DNA from: an uncultured Rhodospirillales bacterium
Lineage (GTDB): Bacteria; Pseudomonadota; Alphaproteobacteria; Acetobacterales; Acetobacteraceae
DNA: 9,226 nt
Reading direction: 5' to 3'
Assembly (NCBI GenBank): GCA_903928045.1
Contig: CAIYPH010000718.1
Coordinates: 1 to 9,226 of the forward strand
The notes beneath the pieces were generated by a model. The model was not told the DNA's origin. It did not search any database and worked only from the letters and a program-made list of their open reading frames with translations. A program made the translations under genes and the position numbers. Below are positions 6,521 to 9,226 of the stretch, piece by piece (within the stretch, counting starts at the first letter, position 1; the number at the start of each line of letters is the position of its first letter).

Positions 6521-7237
6521 CTACGCCGCCTTCTGGTTGCCCTCGGGATCAAGCCGGTAGCCGCCGCCCTCGGTGATGAGGAGGCGGACGCTGGTGGGGT
6601 CGGGCTCGATTTTCTGGCGCAGGCGGTAGATGTGCGTTTCGAGCGTGTGGGTGGTGACGTTGGCGTTGTAGCCCCACACCTCGTTCAGCAGCACCTGGCG
6701 GGAGACCGCGTTGGCGCCGGCGCGGTAGAGGAATTTGAGGATCGCCGCCTCTTTCTCGGTGAGGCGGATGCGGCGGTTCTTCACCGGGTCCTGCAGCAGC
6801 TTGGCGGAGGGGCGGAAGACGTAGGGACCGATGTTGAAGACCGCGTCCTCGCTGTTTTCGAAGATGCGGAGCTGGGCGCGCAAACGGGCCAGCAGTTCGG
6901 CGAGACGGAAGGGCTTGGCGATATAATCGTTGGCGCCGGAATCGAGGCCGCGCACCACATCGGCCTCTTCGTCGGAGCCGGTGAGCATGATGATCGGCAC
7001 TTTTATGCCGCGCTGGCGCAGGCGGGCGCAGAAGTCTCGCCCATCGCCGTCGGGAAGCGAGACGTCGAGGATCACCGCGTCGAACCGCGCGGGGCCATCG
7101 AGCAGCAGCGCCTCGGCTGCCGTCACGGACTCGGCGCCGGAAGCGGTGAATTCGCCATCCACCGAAAGCTGCTCCAGCAGCAAAGTGCGGAGCGCGTGGT
7201 CATCATCGACGATGAGGATGGGCCGATCACCGGCCAT
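6521..7237 (-). CDS. OmpR/PhoB-family response regulator
   Basis: Predicted 238 residues in two domains. The receiver has the acidic pair Asp11-Asp12 in VDDD, phosphoacceptor Asp58 in VILDVSLPDGDG, Thr85 in IMLTGS and Lys107 in YIAKPF, all intact, so it should be phosphorylated. The C-terminal winged helix shows LTEKEAAILKFLY, VSRQVLLNEVWGY, a recognition helix in THTLETHIYRLRQKIE, and a closing GGGYRLDP hairpin. It would bind DNA as a dimer and regulate transcription. ATG 7237 has AAGGA 8 nt upstream; the longer frame to 7372 lacks support. No histidine kinase is adjacent, so it is an orphan here. It diverges from the ribA gene, and the shared 277-bp space could carry its own operator. Target genes are unknown. 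Confidence 0.9.
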   Translation of the reverse strand: MAGDRPILIVDDDHALRTLLLEQLSVDGEFTASGAESVTAAEALLLDGPARFDAVILDVSLPDGDGRDFCARLRQRGIKVPIIMLTGSDEEADVVRGLDSGANDYIAKPFRLAELLARLRAQLRIFENSEDAVFNIGPYVFRPSAKLLQDPVKNRRIRLTEKEAAILKFLYRAGANAVSRQVLLNEVWGYNANVTTHTLETHIYRLRQKIEPDPTSVRLLITEGGGYRLDPEGNQKAA

Positions 7238-7335
7238 GCGATGCGTCCTTTGTGCGATCGGAGCGTTGGCATTCTGCCGGGCCCCGGGGGAAACGATCAG
7301 TGGCGGGCCATATCGATCGGCACGCCAAGTAGTTA

Positions 7336-7356
7336 ACGTCGCTACGATACCGACGT
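7336..7356. promoter_or_regulatory. Inverted repeat ACGTCG-N9-CGACGT, possible operator
   Basis: Perfect 6-bp arms around a 9-bp spacer, in the divergent space about 100 bp upstream of the response regulator start and 160 bp upstream of ribA. It is a candidate site for a dimeric regulator, perhaps the adjacent OmpR-type protein, though that family usually binds direct repeats. A chance match is possible. Confidence 0.3.
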
Positions 7357-7386
7357 ATGACGAAAGTTGCACGCATGGGATGTGTC

Positions 7387-7414
7387 TTGACCGGCTTTTT
7401 TTTGATCACAGATT
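7387..7414 (+). promoter_or_regulatory. Weak candidate promoter for the ribA operon
   Basis: TTGACC (7387-7392) resembles a -35 box, and CAGATT 16 bp downstream is a poor -10 match. An 8-base T-run (7396-7403) lies in the spacer. Placement about 100 nt before the ribA start is sensible, but the match is weak. Confidence 0.25.
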
Positions 7415-7514
7415 TGCGAAATGCGAAGGCACCCTTGTTCGTCATGGAAGAGGGCCCGTAATCGGTGCTGCAGGTGCTTGTGCTGGCGATTTCCTCACCA
7501 AAGTTAAGGCTGCT

Positions 7515-8696
7515 ATGAATGATCGCCAATTGAGAGCCATGAACGACGTGCCGCTGCGTGACAATGCCGCCCTACCCACCGAAAGCCCGTCGCGTTCGCT
7601 GCGCGGGGAGGTGCCGCGCGTGCGGGCGGTGCATCGCGCGGCCGCGGAACTGAAGCGCGGAACGCCGGTGCTCCTGACCGGCGCCGTTCCGCTGGTGATG
7701 GTGACCGCGGAGACGGTTGGCGCGGCTGGATTGCGCGACCTCGCGGATCTGGCGGCTGGCCCGGCGCTGTTGCTGCTGGCGCCCTCGCGCGCCGCGGCGG
7801 TCATGCAGCGGCCGGTGGTGTCGGATGGGCCTGCGGTGGCGATCCGGTTGACGGCGCTGCTGACGAACCCCGAGGCGTTGCGCGGCCTGGCCGACCCGAC
7901 GGTGGGGCAATTGCTGCCCGAGGAGCATCAGCGCGCCGAAGCGCCGGCCCTGGCCGGATCAGCGCTGGCGCTGGCCAAGCTCGCGCGGCTGCTGCCGGCC
8001 GTGGTCGCCGTTCCCGCCCGCCCGGATGCGGAGCATATGGCGCGCGAGCGGGGCTTGCTCTCGGTGGCGGCGAGTGACGTTCAGACCTATTCCCTGAGCA
8101 TGGCCGAGGGGCTGCGCCGGGTCGCCGAGGCGGCGGTGCCGCTTGAGGGTGCGCCGAATGCCCGGGTGGTGGCGTTCCGGGCGCCCGATTCGGGCATTGA
8201 GCATCTGGCGATTATCGTCGGCCAGCCGGAGGGCAATGCCGCGCCGCTGGTACGTATTCACTCGGAGTGCTTCACCGGCGACCTGCTGGGCAGCCTGCGC
8301 TGCGATTGCGGGCCGCAGCTCAAGGGCGCAATCCGTCGCATGGGGGAGGAGGGGGCCGGCGTGCTGCTCTACCTTGCCCAGGAAGGCCGCGGGATCGGGC
8401 TGGTCAACAAGCTGCGGGCCTATGCCATGCAGGATCGCGGGCTCGATACGCTCGATGCCAACCGGGCGCTTGGCTGGGGCGCGGATGAGCGGAACTTCCT
8501 GCTTGCCGCCACCATGCTGGAGGAGCTCGGCATTCCGCGCATCCGGCTGCTGACCAACAACCCCGAGAAGGTCGCGTCGCTGGTTGCCTGCGGCATCGAC
8601 GTGGCGAACCGCGAGAGCCATGTCTTCGAGCCCAACGGGGTGAACGACGGTTATCTCGCGACCAAGGCGGCGCGCTTCGGGCATTTGTTCGAGTGA
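7515..8696 (+). CDS. ribA: GTP cyclohydrolase II with degenerate N-terminal RibB-like domain
   Basis: Predicted 393 residues. The C-terminal half (about 212-393) is a complete GTP cyclohydrolase II: RIHSECFTGDLLGS with zinc ligands Cys252, Cys263 and Cys265 (CDCG), YLAQEGRGIGL (286-296), KLRAYAMQDRG, GADERNF and TNNPEK (347-352). It opens GTP in the first step of riboflavin synthesis in the cytosol. The N-terminal half (about 35-205) follows the layout of a 3,4-dihydroxybutanone-phosphate synthase, with RAAAELKRGTPVLL at its start and ARERGLLSVAASDVQTY at its end. The acidic DDEDREN motif is replaced by a hydrophobic segment and the HTEA motif by APALAG, so that activity is presumably lost. 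ATG 7515 has TAAGG 5 nt upstream; ATG 7539 is an alternative. The stop overlaps the next gene by 4 nt. No FMN riboswitch is seen upstream. The RibA call is firm; the RibB ancestry is a visual alignment. Confidence 0.9.
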   Translation: MNDRQLRAMNDVPLRDNAALPTESPSRSLRGEVPRVRAVHRAAAELKRGTPVLLTGAVPLVMVTAETVGAAGLRDLADLAAGPALLLLAPSRAAAVMQRPVVSDGPAVAIRLTALLTNPEALRGLADPTVGQLLPEEHQRAEAPALAGSALALAKLARLLPAVVAVPARPDAEHMARERGLLSVAASDVQTYSLSMAEGLRRVAEAAVPLEGAPNARVVAFRAPDSGIEHLAIIVGQPEGNAAPLVRIHSECFTGDLLGSLRCDCGPQLKGAIRRMGEEGAGVLLYLAQEGRGIGLVNKLRAYAMQDRGLDTLDANRALGWGADERNFLLAATMLEELGIPRIRLLTNNPEKVASLVACGIDVANRESHVFEPNGVNDGYLATKAARFGHLFE

Positions 8697-9187
8697 CGGA
8701 GCAAGCCGTCGTCCACGCCGATGGGCGCTTGGTGTTCCAGGGGCGGACCTATCGCTGCGCACTGGGCCGCGGCGGCGTGCGGGCGGACAAGGAGGAGGGG
8801 GATGGCGCGACGCCGCTGGCGACGCTGCCGCTGCGGCGCGTCTATTTCCGCGCCGATCGGGTGAAGATCCCGGCTGCCGCGGTGCCGCGCGAGGCGCTCG
8901 CCCCGGATGACGGGTGGTGCGATGACCCGACCCAACGCGCGTACAACCAGCCGGTCCGTCTGCCGTTTGGCGGCAGCCACGAGGAGCTGTGGCGGCGCGA
9001 CGGGCTCTACGACATCGTCGGCGTGCTTGGCTGGAATGATGACCCGGTGGAGCGCCGCCGCGGCTCGGCGATCTTCCTGCATGTGGCGCGGCCGGATTAT
9101 GGGCCGACAGAGGGGTGCGTCGCGCTGGCTCTGCCGGATCTTGTGGCGGTGCTGGCCGCCGGGCTGACGTCGCTCAGGGTGATTTGA
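8693..9187 (+). CDS. L,D-transpeptidase-like (YkuD-fold) protein
   Basis: Predicted 164 residues. The family pattern is seen as GRGGVRADKEEGDGATPLA near residues 26-43 and GSAIFLHVARPDYGPTEGCVAL at 124-145, with His130 and nucleophile Cys142. This is the short ErfK/YkuD-type domain alone, with no peptidoglycan-binding module. No signal peptide is present, odd for an enzyme whose substrate lies in the periplasm; either an upstream start is missed, export is unusual, or the role is cytosolic. The GTG start shares four bases with the ribA stop (GTGA), so translation is coupled. No strong ribosome site is visible, which fits coupling. The functional link to riboflavin synthesis is unclear. A hairpin repeat begins immediately after the TGA. 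It is distinct from the other transpeptidase-like gene at 1021-1656, sharing only the active-site motif. Confidence 0.8.
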   Translation: MTEQAVVHADGRLVFQGRTYRCALGRGGVRADKEEGDGATPLATLPLRRVYFRADRVKIPAAAVPREALAPDDGWCDDPTQRAYNQPVRLPFGGSHEELWRRDGLYDIVGVLGWNDDPVERRRGSAIFLHVARPDYGPTEGCVALALPDLVAVLAAGLTSLRVI

Positions 9188-9226
9188 GGAAGGAAGCGCT
9201 TCTTTTTTTGAAAAAAAGAAGCAAAA
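9188..9226 (-). repeat. A/T-rich hairpin repeat, copy 4 (cut by the window end)
   Basis: Begins right after the stop codon at 9187 with GGAAGGAAGC, then a perfect 12-bp stem: GCTTCTTTTTTT (9198-9209) and AAAAAAAGAAGC (9211-9222), followed by AAAA at the edge. The AAGCGCTT palindrome (9194-9201) overlaps the 5' arm. Its placement suggests a role at the 3' end of the ribA operon transcript. The AAAA/TTTTT and ACGG part expected from the other copies lies outside the window. Confidence 0.75.

Noticed and set aside
4864..6552. 562-codon - strand open frame opposite the PLP enzyme
   Set aside because: Arg/Pro/His-rich composition and no motif; an antisense effect of high-GC codon bias.
7238..7514. 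FMN riboswitch upstream of ribA
   Set aside because: None of the conserved core segments of that element could be found by eye.
7227..7529. 100-codon - strand open frame over the divergent control region
   Set aside because: It overlaps the starts of both the response regulator and ribA and has no recognisable motif.

Overview
The window reads as chromosomal DNA of a high-GC alphaproteobacterium. My best guess is Acetobacteraceae, from strong G/C bias at third codon positions, the kind of genes present, and a dispersed A/T-rich hairpin repeat of a type I associate from memory with that family. No tRNA, rRNA, CRISPR array or intact insertion sequence is visible. Function calls rest on motifs read by eye, not on database searches.

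Left region (1-2491, all +): the 3' end of a large surface or secreted protein built from 87-residue MBG-type repeats; a secreted L,D-transpeptidase-fold protein; and a protein with an HELGH zinc-protease motif. All three point to the envelope or cell surface and may form one transcription unit. About 600 bp without a convincing gene follow (2492-3097).

Middle region (3098-6462): a class-I-like dihydroorotase/amidohydrolase on the - strand diverges from a + strand pair, a single-domain rhodanese whose stop overlaps the start of a group II PLP-dependent decarboxylase. The space between the divergent genes holds two copies of the A/T-rich hairpin repeat in opposite orientation.

Right region (6463-9226): an OmpR-type response regulator on the - strand converges on the PLP enzyme gene, with a long stem-loop between them. 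It diverges from a + strand pair, ribA (GTP cyclohydrolase II) and a second L,D-transpeptidase-fold gene overlapping it by 4 nt. The first half of the RibA protein looks like a 3,4-dihydroxybutanone-phosphate synthase (RibB) domain that has lost its catalytic motifs. A fourth copy of the hairpin repeat starts right after the last stop codon and runs off the window.

The observations most worth following are the four-copy hairpin repeat with base changes on both sides of its stem, the degenerate RibB half fused to RibA, the transpeptidase/metalloprotease pair next to the repeat protein, and the near-identical MBG repeats beside an older, diverged one.
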